Assembly (NCBI GenBank): GCA_033762715.1 | Contig: JANRLL010000016.1 | Span: forward strand, 124,001 to 188,000 | Direction of reading: 5' to 3' | DNA from: JANRLL01 sp033762715 | GTDB taxonomy: Bacteria; Pseudomonadota; Alphaproteobacteria; Rickettsiales; SXRF01 | Length of the DNA stretch: 64,000 nucleotides | Shown: positions 33,700 to 42,513 of the stretch, one piece after another | How the letters are laid out: each line of letters opens with the position of its first letter | Position numbering within the stretch: position 1 is the first letter of the stretch | The notes under the pieces: generated by a model | Databases searched by the model: none | The model's input: the letters and a program-made list of their open reading frames with translations, nothing else | Told to the model about the DNA's origin: nothing | Position numbers and translations under genes: made by a program

Positions 33700-33867
33700 T
33701 TAGGCGGTGCAATCCACACAGCAGAGTATGTCGTTATAACTCATCGGCTGTTGGCTGATCGGTGCGGCGTCAAAATAGAGGCTCTCTGCTACCTGAATGC
33801 GGGGCGAAACCACACAGGCACTCAAGGATACGGCTAGTAAAGCTAGAACGGATAATCTCGTTAACAT
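33700..33867 (-). CDS. Small lipoprotein (55 aa) with Cys-rich tail
   Basis: A short gene: MLTRLSVLALLAVSLSAC gives a signal sequence with a lipobox LSAC, so Cys18 should be lipidated. The mature peptide is only 38 residues and ends NDILCCVDCTA, with three cysteines. TGGAG lies about 9 bases upstream of the ATG. The mature part resembles nothing I know. It is convergent with the exported-protein gene, separated by one base. Confidence 0.75.
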   Translation of the reverse strand: MLTRLSVLALLAVSLSACVVSPRIQVAESLYFDAAPISQQPMSYNDILCCVDCTA

Positions 33868-33972
33868 AATGGTGCTCCAAACAATGAATCACTAATTATT
33901 ATGTTAACGGAGTGCGGCTAAATTAACGTTAATAAATTAATAAATATAAATGAATATTCCGTTGCATTTTAT

Positions 33973-34944
33973 CTAAGTATTAACGCGAATTCCTGCGGTT
34001 TCTTCAATGACATAGAGAGGGCGCTGCTTGGTTTCACGGTAGATACGGCCCAAATATTCTCCCACAATGCCAATTGAAATAAGTTGAATGCCACCCATGC
34101 ATAATACCGTTGCCATGATCGATGCATAGCCAGGGGTTTGCACACCGTAGATCATGGTGCGAAGCAAGAGCCAGCCTGCATAGCTGAAGGCTACGGTAGA
34201 AATCGCAACGCCTAAATAGGTGCTCACCCGCAAGGGCAAGGTAGTAAAGGAAAAGATGCCATCTTTAGCCAGCGCCCATAATTTGCGGTAATTCTGTTTA
34301 GCATGTCCCACGGCGCGATTCGGTCGGTCGAAATAAAGCTGCGTGGTGGAAAAACCAACCCAGGCAAACAGGCCTTTCATAAAGCGCGCGCGTTCCGGCA
34401 GCAGGCGGATTACCTCGATCACTTTTTGATCCATCAGGCGGAAATCACCGGTATTAGCCGGTAGCGGTGTGGTCAGCAAGCGTTGCATCAGCCGGTAATA
34501 GAGCCAGGCGGTTGCGCGTTTGAAATAGCTTTCGCCCGAGCGGCTTTTGCGGGTAGCAAGCACCACCTTATAGCCGGCTTGCCATTGGCGCACCATTTCA
34601 GGGATCAGTTCCGGCGGGTCTTGCAAATCGGCATCTAGCGGAATCACCGCCTGGCCATAGGCATTATGCAGGCCTGCGGTAAGGGCCGCTTCTTTGCCAA
34701 AATTGCGTGACAGCGACAGCAGTTTGATACGCGCATCTTTTTGTCGCCATTGGCGCAGGCGCACCAGACTATCGTCTGCGCTGCCGTCATTAACACAGAT
34801 GATTTCCCAGTCGGCAGTGACGCCGTCGAGAATGGGAATCAGCCGTCCAAACAGCACATCCAGTCCGTCGGATTCATTGTAAATCGGCACGACAGCCGAG
34901 AGTAAGGGGGCGGGGCTATTGCTCATAGGGTCAGTGCTTAGCAT
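33973..34944 (-). CDS. GtrB/ArnC-like family 2 glycosyltransferase
   Basis: Transfers a sugar to a polyprenyl-phosphate carrier at the inner membrane. The 323 residues show the GT-A core SAVVPIYNESDGLDVLFGRL, ICVNDGSADDS, SRNFGKEAALTAGL and the metal-binding DADLQDPPELIPEM, followed by two C-terminal membrane spans (about residues 230-255 and 265-290), as in GtrB, DPM1-like and ArnC enzymes. An alternative ATG is at codon 7 (34926). It is divergent from the exbB-rfb operon. The acceptor and sugar cannot be told from the sequence. Confidence 0.9.
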   Translation of the reverse strand: MLSTDPMSNSPAPLLSAVVPIYNESDGLDVLFGRLIPILDGVTADWEIICVNDGSADDSLVRLRQWRQKDARIKLLSLSRNFGKEAALTAGLHNAYGQAVIPLDADLQDPPELIPEMVRQWQAGYKVVLATRKSRSGESYFKRATAWLYYRLMQRLLTTPLPANTGDFRLMDQKVIEVIRLLPERARFMKGLFAWVGFSTTQLYFDRPNRAVGHAKQNYRKLWALAKDGIFSFTTLPLRVSTYLGVAISTVAFSYAGWLLLRTMIYGVQTPGYASIMATVLCMGGIQLISIGIVGEYLGRIYRETKQRPLYVIEETAGIRVNT

Positions 34945-35030
34945 TAATTCATATGAAAAACCATTAAAAAAGCTAGACCTGCTGCTATGGCGGTAGTAAA
35001 AACTTAAGCGTCAAAAATAAGGTAGGTTCT

Positions 35031-35828
35031 ATGGATTTCGAGATATTGCAAAAAGGCGGCCTGGTCATGTTTGGTTTGGCCATGCTTTCGGTCTACGCGG
35101 TTGCGGTGATTATTTTTAAAGTCATCCAGTTCAGAAAAGCGAATGTGTTCGATCGCAGCTTCATCGACACGGCATTGCGTGAAATTAAACAAGGTGATCG
35201 TCTGCGCGCGACGCAAACACTGGCGAATATTCGTGGGCCCGTTGCGCGTATCATGCGCGTGACCTTTGAATGCGTAGCCAACCGCGATATGTCGAGCAAA
35301 AGCCGCGAGGCAGAAATCATGCGCGTGGGTGCAGCGGACATTCGCTATTTGGAATCGCATTTGCGCGGGTTGGAAATGACGGCAACGGTTGCCCCGCTCA
35401 TGGGGTTGCTCGGCACCGTAGGCGGTATGATCAAATCCTTCTCCAAGCTCAGCATGTCGGGAAGCCATGTTGATCCGACCTTGCTGGCAACGGGTATTTG
35501 GGAAGCGCTGCTTACCACCGCCGGCGGCCTGGCGGTTGCTATTCCGGCTTTGGCGGCGCATTACATATTAGACGGTGTGATTGAGCGCGTGCGTGCGACG
35601 ATGAAAGACGTCTCGGTTCAGATTCTGGCACTCGAAGATGAATTCACGCGTAATGAAAAACTCTTTGCTGCTGAAGAAGCCAAGCGTTTGGAAACCGAAC
35701 GCCTATCGCAGCAAGAAGCGAAAGAGAAAGAGCGTCTGGAAGCCGAGCGTCGCGCTGAAGAGCAGCGTCGCAATGCGCCACAAAAAACTTCGACCTTGCA
35801 TTTGATCAGTCCCAAATATTCCAGCTAA
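35031..35828 (+). CDS. exbB: ExbB/TolQ-type proton channel subunit
   Basis: Inner-membrane component of a TonB or Tol energy-transducing complex. The 265 residues have one N-terminal span (about 10-30) and two spans near 120-140 and 165-190 with the family segment TVAPLMGLLGTVGGMIKSF and the conserved TTAGGLAVAIPA. The last ~60 residues are a long Glu/Arg/Gln-rich helix, longer than in E. coli ExbB. It is followed 6 bases later by exbD and co-transcribed with tonB, which favours ExbB over TolQ. Confidence 0.9.
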   Translation: MDFEILQKGGLVMFGLAMLSVYAVAVIIFKVIQFRKANVFDRSFIDTALREIKQGDRLRATQTLANIRGPVARIMRVTFECVANRDMSSKSREAEIMRVGAADIRYLESHLRGLEMTATVAPLMGLLGTVGGMIKSFSKLSMSGSHVDPTLLATGIWEALLTTAGGLAVAIPALAAHYILDGVIERVRATMKDVSVQILALEDEFTRNEKLFAAEEAKRLETERLSQQEAKEKERLEAERRAEEQRRNAPQKTSTLHLISPKYSS

Positions 35829-35834
35829 ACCGCT

Positions 35835-36236
35835 ATGGATTTTGATCGCCCCTCGCGTCGCAAGCCACTGAGCCTGAATCTCACGCCGCTCATCGACGTG
35901 CTGTTTATTCTGATTATCTTTTTCATGCTCACCACCTCCTTCATGCGGGTGGAGTCGATGGAAATTATTTTGCCGTCCGCGCAAGGCAAGGCGGCAGCCA
36001 GTAAAGACGTGGTGCATATTTTTATTTCTGCTAATGGCGATATGTCGCTGGGCAAGCGCCTGGTCGATCAAGAAGAGCTGGTCGAGTCGCTGGAGCGCAT
36101 GATGAAAAAAGATGCCAATACCAAAGTAATGTTGCTCACGGCTGACGGTGTAACGATCCAGCAGCTGGTCAATATTATGGACCGTGTGTATCTGGCGGGC
36201 GGCAAAAGCCTGTTTGTCCGCAAATGGCAGGGATAG
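35835..36236 (+). CDS. exbD: ExbD/TolR family protein, first copy
   Basis: A 133-residue protein with the ExbD layout: short cytoplasmic start (RRKPLSLNLTPLIDVLFILI), one membrane span carrying the proton-conducting aspartate (LTPLIDV, residue 19), and a periplasmic domain ending with the IQQLVNIMDRVYLAGGKSL pattern. It is the first of two adjacent exbD genes, with 3 bases to the second. Confidence 0.92.
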   Translation: MDFDRPSRRKPLSLNLTPLIDVLFILIIFFMLTTSFMRVESMEIILPSAQGKAAASKDVVHIFISANGDMSLGKRLVDQEELVESLERMMKKDANTKVMLLTADGVTIQQLVNIMDRVYLAGGKSLFVRKWQG

Positions 36237-36239
36237 CGC

Positions 36240-36656
36240 ATGGAATTTGAACGCACCCGTCGCAAGACCATCACTATCAGCCTGATTCCGCTCATCGACG
36301 TATCGGTGTTTTTGCTGATCTTTTTTATGCTGGCCGGTGCGATCAAGAAATTTGAAGTCGTGCCGATTGATCCGCCCGTGGCGCAAAGTGGCAAGCTGAT
36401 GAGCGAAGGCCATATGGTCGTGTTGCTGGGGCGTCATGATGAAATCATCGTCGATGAAGAGATTATCACCATGCAGAAAATGCAAGCCAAGCTTGCGGCT
36501 GATTTGAAAGCCAATCCTAATAAAGTCATCACCGTGAAAGCCGATGCGGCCGTGCCGGCCAACCGCGTGATCGATATTATGGATGCGATCAAGATTGCAG
36601 GCGGCAAAAACATCTCGATCGTCACTCAGTCAAAGGCCTATATCCGTGCCGAGTAA
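36240..36656 (+). CDS. exbD: ExbD/TolR family protein, second copy
   Basis: A 138-residue ExbD paralogue with the same layout: RRKTITISLIPLIDVSVFLL holds the membrane aspartate (residue 19), and the periplasmic part ends NRVIDIMDAIKIAGGKNISI. Tandem exbD copies are known in several proteobacterial Ton systems (ExbB-ExbD1-ExbD2-TonB). The tonB frame begins inside its last 4 codons. Confidence 0.92.
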   Translation: MEFERTRRKTITISLIPLIDVSVFLLIFFMLAGAIKKFEVVPIDPPVAQSGKLMSEGHMVVLLGRHDEIIVDEEIITMQKMQAKLAADLKANPNKVITVKADAAVPANRVIDIMDAIKIAGGKNISIVTQSKAYIRAE

Positions 36657-37395
36657 TTTTAGAAAATTCACACGATCACTTCACAGCATGCAGGCCGAGC
36701 TGCTGGATAACCGCCATTTCATGGCGACGCTCTGCTTTGCCTTTTTCCTGCATGTGACCGCCTTGCTGATTTATGCCATATCGCCTAGCGCTGAGACACT
36801 CGATATTCCGGTACGCGCACTCAATATCCGTTTGGGCGATGGCGATGAGATGACGCGTGAAGAAATGGAAGCAATCCAGCCCAATGCCGCCAACCAGCAG
36901 CGGGTGGAACAGGTGCTCACCAAATTGGCCAAGCTGCAAGAAACATCAGCTGCTGCCAAGCCCACCGAAATACCCAATACGCCATCGGCTATGAGTGCGT
37001 CTAGAACCGACGTGGTGGTGCCCTATAACGTGCCCAAGCAATATATCCGCGCCACCAGCCCCAAAGTAGAAGGCGATAACGATGGCACCATGAAGCGCTC
37101 CGAGATTGTCGCGCGTTATGAGCAGATTATTTCGCTGTGGATTCAGAAGTTCAAACAATATCCGGAAGAGGCGCGCGATCAGCAGCTGACTGGCGGCACC
37201 ATTATCCGCATCCGTATCGACCGCCGTGGCAATATCGGCTATTACGCGCTGGAAACCACTACCGGCTCACCCATGCTGGATCGCGCGGCTATTGACATGA
37301 TCCGTCGCGCCAATCCGGTGCCGGCGGTTCCCGATGATTATCCGCCTGGCGACTTGCTTGAATTTCTGATTCCCGTTAATTTCCAACTCCAATGA
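36646..37395 (+). CDS. tonB: TonB-family protein
   Basis: Energy transducer spanning the periplasm. I chose the GTG at 36646 because AAAGG lies 9 bases upstream and the preceding codons only overlap exbD; the next candidate is ATG 36688. It has an N-terminal span (about residues 27-45 from the GTG), an Ala/Pro/Thr-rich periplasmic linker without the classic Pro-Lys repeats, and the TonB C-terminal domain: TGGTIIRIRIDRRGNIG, TGSPMLDRAAIDMIRRA, then PVNFQLQ. The stop overlaps the rfbB ATG as ATGA, linking this Ton system to dTDP-rhamnose genes. Confidence 0.88.
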   Translation: MPSNFRKFTRSLHSMQAELLDNRHFMATLCFAFFLHVTALLIYAISPSAETLDIPVRALNIRLGDGDEMTREEMEAIQPNAANQQRVEQVLTKLAKLQETSAAAKPTEIPNTPSAMSASRTDVVVPYNVPKQYIRATSPKVEGDNDGTMKRSEIVARYEQIISLWIQKFKQYPEEARDQQLTGGTIIRIRIDRRGNIGYYALETTTGSPMLDRAAIDMIRRANPVPAVPDDYPPGDLLEFLIPVNFQLQ

Positions 37396-38417
37396 CATCG
37401 CATCCCACCATCCTCATCACCGGCGGCGCCGGTTTTATCGGCAGTAGCTTCGTTGGCCAAGCGGCTAAGCGTGGCATACAGGCCGTTGTGCTTGATAAAC
37501 TCACCTATGCCGGACATCGCATGAATTTGGAATGGATTCCTTCTGGCTGGCAGCTGGTGGAAGGCGATATTGTTGACCAGGCGCTGGTGCTTAAACTCCT
37601 GCGTGAGCACCGCATCCAGTCGGTGGTGAATTTTGCCGCTGAATCGCATGTCGATAATTCCATTTCCGGTCCCGCGGCCTTTATCGACACCAATATCGGC
37701 GGCACGTTTTCGCTGTTGGAAGCAAGCCGTGAATATTGGGCATCGCTCGACGGCGAGGCAAAAAGCGCCTTTCGTTTTGTGCAAATCTCCACCGATGAAG
37801 TCTATGGCTCACTCGGTCCCACCGGCCATTTCAGCGAAAGCTCGCAGATTCAGCCCAACTCGCCATACTCCGCATCGAAAGCCGCTGGCGACCATCTGGC
37901 GCGCGCTTGGTATGAAACCTTTGGCCTGCCCACCATCACCACCCATTGCACCAATAATTATGGCCCGCGTCAACATCCGGAAAAACTCATTCCGAATATG
38001 ATTCGCCATGCGCTGGCGGAAAAGAAATTGCCGGTCTATGGCGATGGCAAAAATATTCGCGATTGGATTCATGTCGAAGATCATTGCGATGGTATTTGGC
38101 TGGCGTTGGAAAAGGGCAAGCCTGGCGAGACCTATAATTTCGGAGGCAATGCCGAGGTGGAAAATATCGCGCTGGTGGAGCGTCTATGCCGTTTGCTCGA
38201 CCAGAAACGCCCGAAAGCATCGGGCAGCTATCTAGACCAGATCAGTTTTGTCAAAGATCGGCTGGGCCACGATCGGCGCTATGCGGTAGATGACAGCAAG
38301 TCGCAGCGCGAGCTAGGCTTTACAAGGCGTTATAACTTTGAAACGGGCATGGAGGCGACCATTGATTGGTATCTCGCCAATCAAGCCTGGTGCAACACAC
38401 TATTGGAGAAAGCATGA
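37392..38417 (+). CDS. rfbB: dTDP-glucose 4,6-dehydratase
   Basis: Second step of dTDP-L-rhamnose synthesis. Extended SDR of 341 residues with the NAD motif GGAGFIGSSFV, NFAAESHVDNSI, the catalytic block STDEVYGSLG and YSASKAAGDHL (YxxxK), and NNYGPRQHPEKLIP. Four-base overlaps with tonB upstream and rfbA downstream show tight coupling. Confidence 0.97.
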   Translation: MTSHPTILITGGAGFIGSSFVGQAAKRGIQAVVLDKLTYAGHRMNLEWIPSGWQLVEGDIVDQALVLKLLREHRIQSVVNFAAESHVDNSISGPAAFIDTNIGGTFSLLEASREYWASLDGEAKSAFRFVQISTDEVYGSLGPTGHFSESSQIQPNSPYSASKAAGDHLARAWYETFGLPTITTHCTNNYGPRQHPEKLIPNMIRHALAEKKLPVYGDGKNIRDWIHVEDHCDGIWLALEKGKPGETYNFGGNAEVENIALVERLCRLLDQKRPKASGSYLDQISFVKDRLGHDRRYAVDDSKSQRELGFTRRYNFETGMEATIDWYLANQAWCNTLLEKA

Positions 38418-39286
38418 AAGCGATTATTTTAGCCGGCGGTTCGGGCACGCGCCTATGGCCGATGACGGTGGCCGTCAGCAAACAAATCCTGCCCATCTAT
38501 GACAAGCCGATGCTTTATTATCCGCTGTCGGTGCTGATGCTGGCCGGCATTCGCGAGATTCTGATTATCTCAACGCCGCGTGATGTGCCGATGATGAAAA
38601 ACCTGTTGGGCGATGGCAGCCAGTTAGGACTCAAGATCAGCTATCAGGAACAGAAAAAACCCGAAGGCATCGCGCAGGCGTTTATTCTGGGTGAGTCCTT
38701 TATCAAAGGCAGTCCGGTGTGTTTGATTCTGGGGGACAATATTTTCTACGGCCAATCGCTCACTGACCGTCTGCGCCAAGTGGCACAGCGCAAAGAAGGC
38801 GCCACCGTATTTGCCTACCAAGTCAGCGACCCTGAGCGCTACGGCGTGATTGAGCTGGGCAAGAATGGCAAGCCGGTTGCCATTGAAGAAAAGCCTAAAA
38901 AACCGAAATCGGATCTCGCGGTGACGGGTCTTTATTTTTATGACAAGCAGGTGGTGAAGATTGCCAAATCGCTCAAGCCTTCGGCGCGCGGCGAGCTGGA
39001 AATCACCGATGTGAATAAATATTATTTGAAGCAAGGCACGCTCAAGGTCGAGCAGTTTGGCCGTGGCTCGGCCTGGCTTGATACCGGCACGCCCGACTCC
39101 TTAATGGCCGCCTCGCAATTCGTGCAAATCATTGAAGCGCGTCAAGGCATCAAGATCGCCTGTTTGGAAGAGATTGCCGTGCGCGGCGGTTTCATCACCA
39201 AGGCGCAGTTTAAAAAGCTGCAAGCGCTGCACAGCAGCAATCCTTACGGCAATTATTTAGCCAAGGTATTGGACACGCTTGAATGA
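38414..39286 (+). CDS. rfbA: Glucose-1-phosphate thymidylyltransferase
   Basis: First step of dTDP-rhamnose synthesis, joining glucose-1-phosphate and dTTP. A 290-residue enzyme with the nucleotidyltransferase signature LAGGSGTRLWPMT, then SKQILPIYDKPMLYYPLS, LILGDNIFYG and AWLDTGTPDSL. The start at 38414 overlaps the rfbB stop as ATGA and gives the normal N-terminus MKAIILAGGSG. It overlaps rfbD by 4 bases. Confidence 0.97.
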   Translation: MKAIILAGGSGTRLWPMTVAVSKQILPIYDKPMLYYPLSVLMLAGIREILIISTPRDVPMMKNLLGDGSQLGLKISYQEQKKPEGIAQAFILGESFIKGSPVCLILGDNIFYGQSLTDRLRQVAQRKEGATVFAYQVSDPERYGVIELGKNGKPVAIEEKPKKPKSDLAVTGLYFYDKQVVKIAKSLKPSARGELEITDVNKYYLKQGTLKVEQFGRGSAWLDTGTPDSLMAASQFVQIIEARQGIKIACLEEIAVRGGFITKAQFKKLQALHSSNPYGNYLAKVLDTLE

Positions 39287-40173
39287 GCGAGCGCTACCTC
39301 ATATTAGGGGGCGGTGGACAATTGGCGCAGGCGTTGCAACGCCTGCTGCCGGAAAAGGGTATTGTTGTCTCGCAACGTGAGCTCGACATCACCAGCCCCA
39401 CCTGCCACCAACAGCTCGACACGCTCTATGATGCGCACGGATTTTCGGTGCTCTATAATGCCGCAGCCTACACCCAGGTCGATAAAGCCGAAGAAGAAAA
39501 GGCGCAGGCCTTTGCTGTGAATGCAGAAGCAGTGCAGCGCTTGGGCGAATGGTGCAAAGCGCATGATGTCGTTTTGGTGCATTATTCCACCGATTACGTG
39601 TTTGATGGCGCGGGTGATAATCCGCGCAGTGAAGACGCACCGACCGCACCTGCGAATGCCTATGGCGCCAGCAAGCTAGCCGGTGAACAGGCTCTAGACG
39701 CAATCGGCGGGCGTTACCTTACTTTCCGCACCTCCTGGGTCTATGATGCAAGCGGCAAAAATTTTGTAAATACCATGCTCCGGCTTATGGCCGAGCGCGA
39801 GAGTATCAATGTGGTGGCCGATCAAATCGGTGCGCCCACCTATGCGTTGCATTTAGCGCAAGCCTCGATCGAGGCCGTGGCGCATGCACGCGCGCAGCCC
39901 AGCTTTCCTTCCGGCATCTATCATCTCTGTGGCGGTGGCGAGGTGAGCTGGTACGGATTTGCGCAAGCGATTTACGAACAGGCGAAATCCTACAAGCTGC
40001 CATTGCGTTGTCAGTCTATTCAGCCTATTCTCACCACCCAATATCCCACCCCGGCTAAGCGCCCTTTAAACTCTCGACTTGATTGTACGAAAGCGCGCAA
40101 TATCCTGGGGGTGGTATTACCGAATTGGCAAGACGGGCTCAAACAGTGTTTTCGTGAGAAATATGGACATTAA
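39283..40173 (+). CDS. rfbD: dTDP-4-dehydrorhamnose reductase
   Basis: Last step of dTDP-L-rhamnose synthesis. A 296-residue SDR with the NADPH motif GGGGQLAQAL, VDKAEEEKAQAFAVNAEAV, STDYVFDGAGDNP, catalytic YGASKLAGEQA (YxxxK) and RTSWVYDASGKNFVNTML. It lies between rfbA (4-base overlap) and rfbC (11-base overlap). Confidence 0.97.
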   Translation: MSERYLILGGGGQLAQALQRLLPEKGIVVSQRELDITSPTCHQQLDTLYDAHGFSVLYNAAAYTQVDKAEEEKAQAFAVNAEAVQRLGEWCKAHDVVLVHYSTDYVFDGAGDNPRSEDAPTAPANAYGASKLAGEQALDAIGGRYLTFRTSWVYDASGKNFVNTMLRLMAERESINVVADQIGAPTYALHLAQASIEAVAHARAQPSFPSGIYHLCGGGEVSWYGFAQAIYEQAKSYKLPLRCQSIQPILTTQYPTPAKRPLNSRLDCTKARNILGVVLPNWQDGLKQCFREKYGH

Positions 40174-40723
40174 ACCCTGTAAAATTCCTGATCTCAAAAT
40201 CATTCAGCTGAAATTGCTGGGTGATGCGCGCGGATTTTTTGTCGAGCGTTTTCATGCCGAGCGCTTTGCGGAAGCGGGTCTTCCAAGCCAGTTCGTGCAG
40301 GATAATCATTCGCGCTCAGCGCCTGGTATTTTGCGCGGGCTGCATTACCAATATGATAAGCCGCAGGGAAAATTAGTGGGCGTCACGCGCGGGCGCGTGC
40401 TCGATGTGGCGGTGGATATTCGCCCCAACTCGCCCACCTATGGCCAGCATGAAGCGGTCGAATTGAGTGGCGAGAACGGCGTGTTGTTTTGGATTCCGGC
40501 CGGCTTTGCGCATGGCTTTTGCGTGTTGGGCGATGAACCGGTCGATATGCTCTATAAAGTAACCGCGCTCTATAATGCAGCCGGTGAGGGCGGGATTCGC
40601 TATGACGATCCGGATCTGGCGATTGACTGGCCGATCAAAAATCCAACCGTGTCCGCGCGCGATGCGGCGCTTGCCAGCTGGAAAGACTATCGCGGCCATC
40701 CGCCAAGCTGGGGTGCGTTATGA
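40163..40723 (+). CDS. rfbC: dTDP-4-dehydrorhamnose 3,5-epimerase
   Basis: Third step of dTDP-L-rhamnose synthesis. A 186-residue cupin-fold enzyme with GDARGFFVERFHAERF, QDNHSRSAPGILRGLHYQ (containing the active-site His), PAGFAHGFCVL and a C-terminal GGIRYDDPDLAIDWP. I chose ATG 40163, which gives the family N-terminus and overlaps the rfbD end by 11 bases; earlier in-frame codons read into rfbD. Confidence 0.96.
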   Translation: MDIKPCKIPDLKIIQLKLLGDARGFFVERFHAERFAEAGLPSQFVQDNHSRSAPGILRGLHYQYDKPQGKLVGVTRGRVLDVAVDIRPNSPTYGQHEAVELSGENGVLFWIPAGFAHGFCVLGDEPVDMLYKVTALYNAAGEGGIRYDDPDLAIDWPIKNPTVSARDAALASWKDYRGHPPSWGAL

Positions 40724-42513
40724 GCAACTGCAGCGTCATCATGGTGTCGTATCACACGGGGGCTGCGCTTTTTGCTGCGGTCAAAAGCGTGCTGCGTCAG
40801 AAACAACTGACGGAACTGATCGTCGTCGATAATGGCAATCCGCCCGACACGCTCGCGCGTTTGCAGCAGATGGCGCTCAGTGATCCGCGTCTTCGCATCC
40901 TCACGGGCCACGGCAATATCGGCATCGCCAAAGGCTATAACAAAGCCGCCAAAGACATCACCAGCGAATATATTTTATTTTTAGCGCCCGATTGCTTGCT
41001 GCCGCCGGATGCGCTGACCAATACGATTCGCGCCATGAAAGAATATCAGCAGGCGATTGTGGCGGGCTGCTGGCTGCAAAACCCCGATCGTCGCGAAGTG
41101 CCTACGGGCCGTGCGCCGCTGCCCACGCCTCGCAGCATGCTGGTGCGTGCGAGTAAGCTGCCGGCCGAAATGCCGCTCGATACGCATGAGGTGCAGTCAG
41201 TGTCGAGTGCCTTTTTCTGCATTCGCAAAGCGCATTTAGAAAAGTTGAACGGCTTTGACGAAGCCTATTTCCTGCACGGCTCTGACATGGATGCGTGTTT
41301 GCGCGTAGTGCGCGGCGGCGGCAAAGTGATTTGCGTGCCGCGGGTGAAAGTCACGCGTATGCTGCCTGGCACGGCCGAGCCGTTTTCGCGCACCATCGAG
41401 TGGCACCGCGCCAAAGGCTTGATGTATTATTTCAAAAAGCATTTCGCGACCGACTATATGCCGGTCATACGTTGGATGCTCAATGTCGTGATTTGCGTGA
41501 ATTTCGTGATGAAAGAAGGCCGTGCTTGGCTGGGCCGCAAAATTGCCCCCAAGACGGCGCTGTGGCATACGGTGGCGGCCAAGCGGCTGATGATTTTAGC
41601 GTCCGGCTTGGCTGAGCTGCCGGAGAAAAAAGACTGGTACGGCAAATCGGTACTGGTTACCGGTGCCACGAGTCAGATCGGCCTGTGCGTGGTCAAGCGC
41701 CTGGTGGCGTCGGGTGCGGCGGTATTGGCTGTGAGCCGTTCGGATGCCATTCCTTTTCGCCATGAGCATGTGCGCTGGATCAAGGGCGACCTCACCGATG
41801 AGACATTTCATCTACATGGTTATTTGGTGGATATGGTGGTGCATTGCGCGCCGCTGTGGCATTTACCGGCAACCATTGATGTGCTGGCCGATGCTGAGGT
41901 AAAGCGCATCATCGCCTTTGGCTCGACCTCGATTTTTGTTAAAGCCTTGTCTAAGAATTTCTACGAAAGCGATATGGTGGAAAAGCTCACCGCCGCGGAA
42001 ACCGAAATCGCCAAGCGTTGCGGCGCGCGCGGCATACGTTGGACCATTTTGCGCCCGACCATGATTTATGGCGTCGGCTTGGATGAAAGCATCACCAGCC
42101 TCGCTAAATTCATCGACCGTTTTGGCTTCATGCCGATTTACCCGCCCGCTTTTGGCAAGCGCCATCCGGTGCATGCCGATGATTTGGCCATTGCCGTGCT
42201 GCAGGCCGCTGCCAACGACATTACACATGACCGTGTCTATAATTTAAGTGGCTCTGATTCGCTTACCTACCGTGAAATCGTCGAGCGCCTGTTTGCCGTC
42301 TGTGGCAAAAAACCGCGCATTGTCGAAACCACCTTATTGCCAGGTCTATTGGATCTGATAGGTAAACTGACTGGAAAAGCGTTTCTGAATGGAGAAATCG
42401 CCCGTCGTATGAATGACGATTTGGTGTTTTTCCATGACGATGCGAAGCGTGATTTTAACTTTAGTCCGCGTCCGTTTTTAAGCGGTGGCATGAAAGATAT
42501 AGAAGGATTTTAA
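40720..42513 (+). CDS. Family 2 glycosyltransferase fused to an SDR/epimerase domain
   Basis: A 597-residue two-domain protein. Residues 1-300 are a GT2 (rhamnosyltransferase-like) domain: VIMVSYHTGAALFAAVKSVL, IVVDNGNPPDTL, GHGNIGIAKGYNKAAK, FLAPDCLLPPD, and FDEAYFLHGSDMDACLRV. Residues about 308-597 are an SDR/epimerase domain with VLVTGATSQIGL, FGSTSIF, ILRPTMIYG and KRHPVHADDLA; the usual YxxxK is not evident. It overlaps rfbC as ATGA, so it probably uses dTDP-rhamnose, with the second domain modifying or making a donor. This is inference from position. Confidence 0.88.
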   Translation: MSNCSVIMVSYHTGAALFAAVKSVLRQKQLTELIVVDNGNPPDTLARLQQMALSDPRLRILTGHGNIGIAKGYNKAAKDITSEYILFLAPDCLLPPDALTNTIRAMKEYQQAIVAGCWLQNPDRREVPTGRAPLPTPRSMLVRASKLPAEMPLDTHEVQSVSSAFFCIRKAHLEKLNGFDEAYFLHGSDMDACLRVVRGGGKVICVPRVKVTRMLPGTAEPFSRTIEWHRAKGLMYYFKKHFATDYMPVIRWMLNVVICVNFVMKEGRAWLGRKIAPKTALWHTVAAKRLMILASGLAELPEKKDWYGKSVLVTGATSQIGLCVVKRLVASGAAVLAVSRSDAIPFRHEHVRWIKGDLTDETFHLHGYLVDMVVHCAPLWHLPATIDVLADAEVKRIIAFGSTSIFVKALSKNFYESDMVEKLTAAETEIAKRCGARGIRWTILRPTMIYGVGLDESITSLAKFIDRFGFMPIYPPAFGKRHPVHADDLAIAVLQAAANDITHDRVYNLSGSDSLTYREIVERLFAVCGKKPRIVETTLLPGLLDLIGKLTGKAFLNGEIARRMNDDLVFFHDDAKRDFNFSPRPFLSGGMKDIEGF

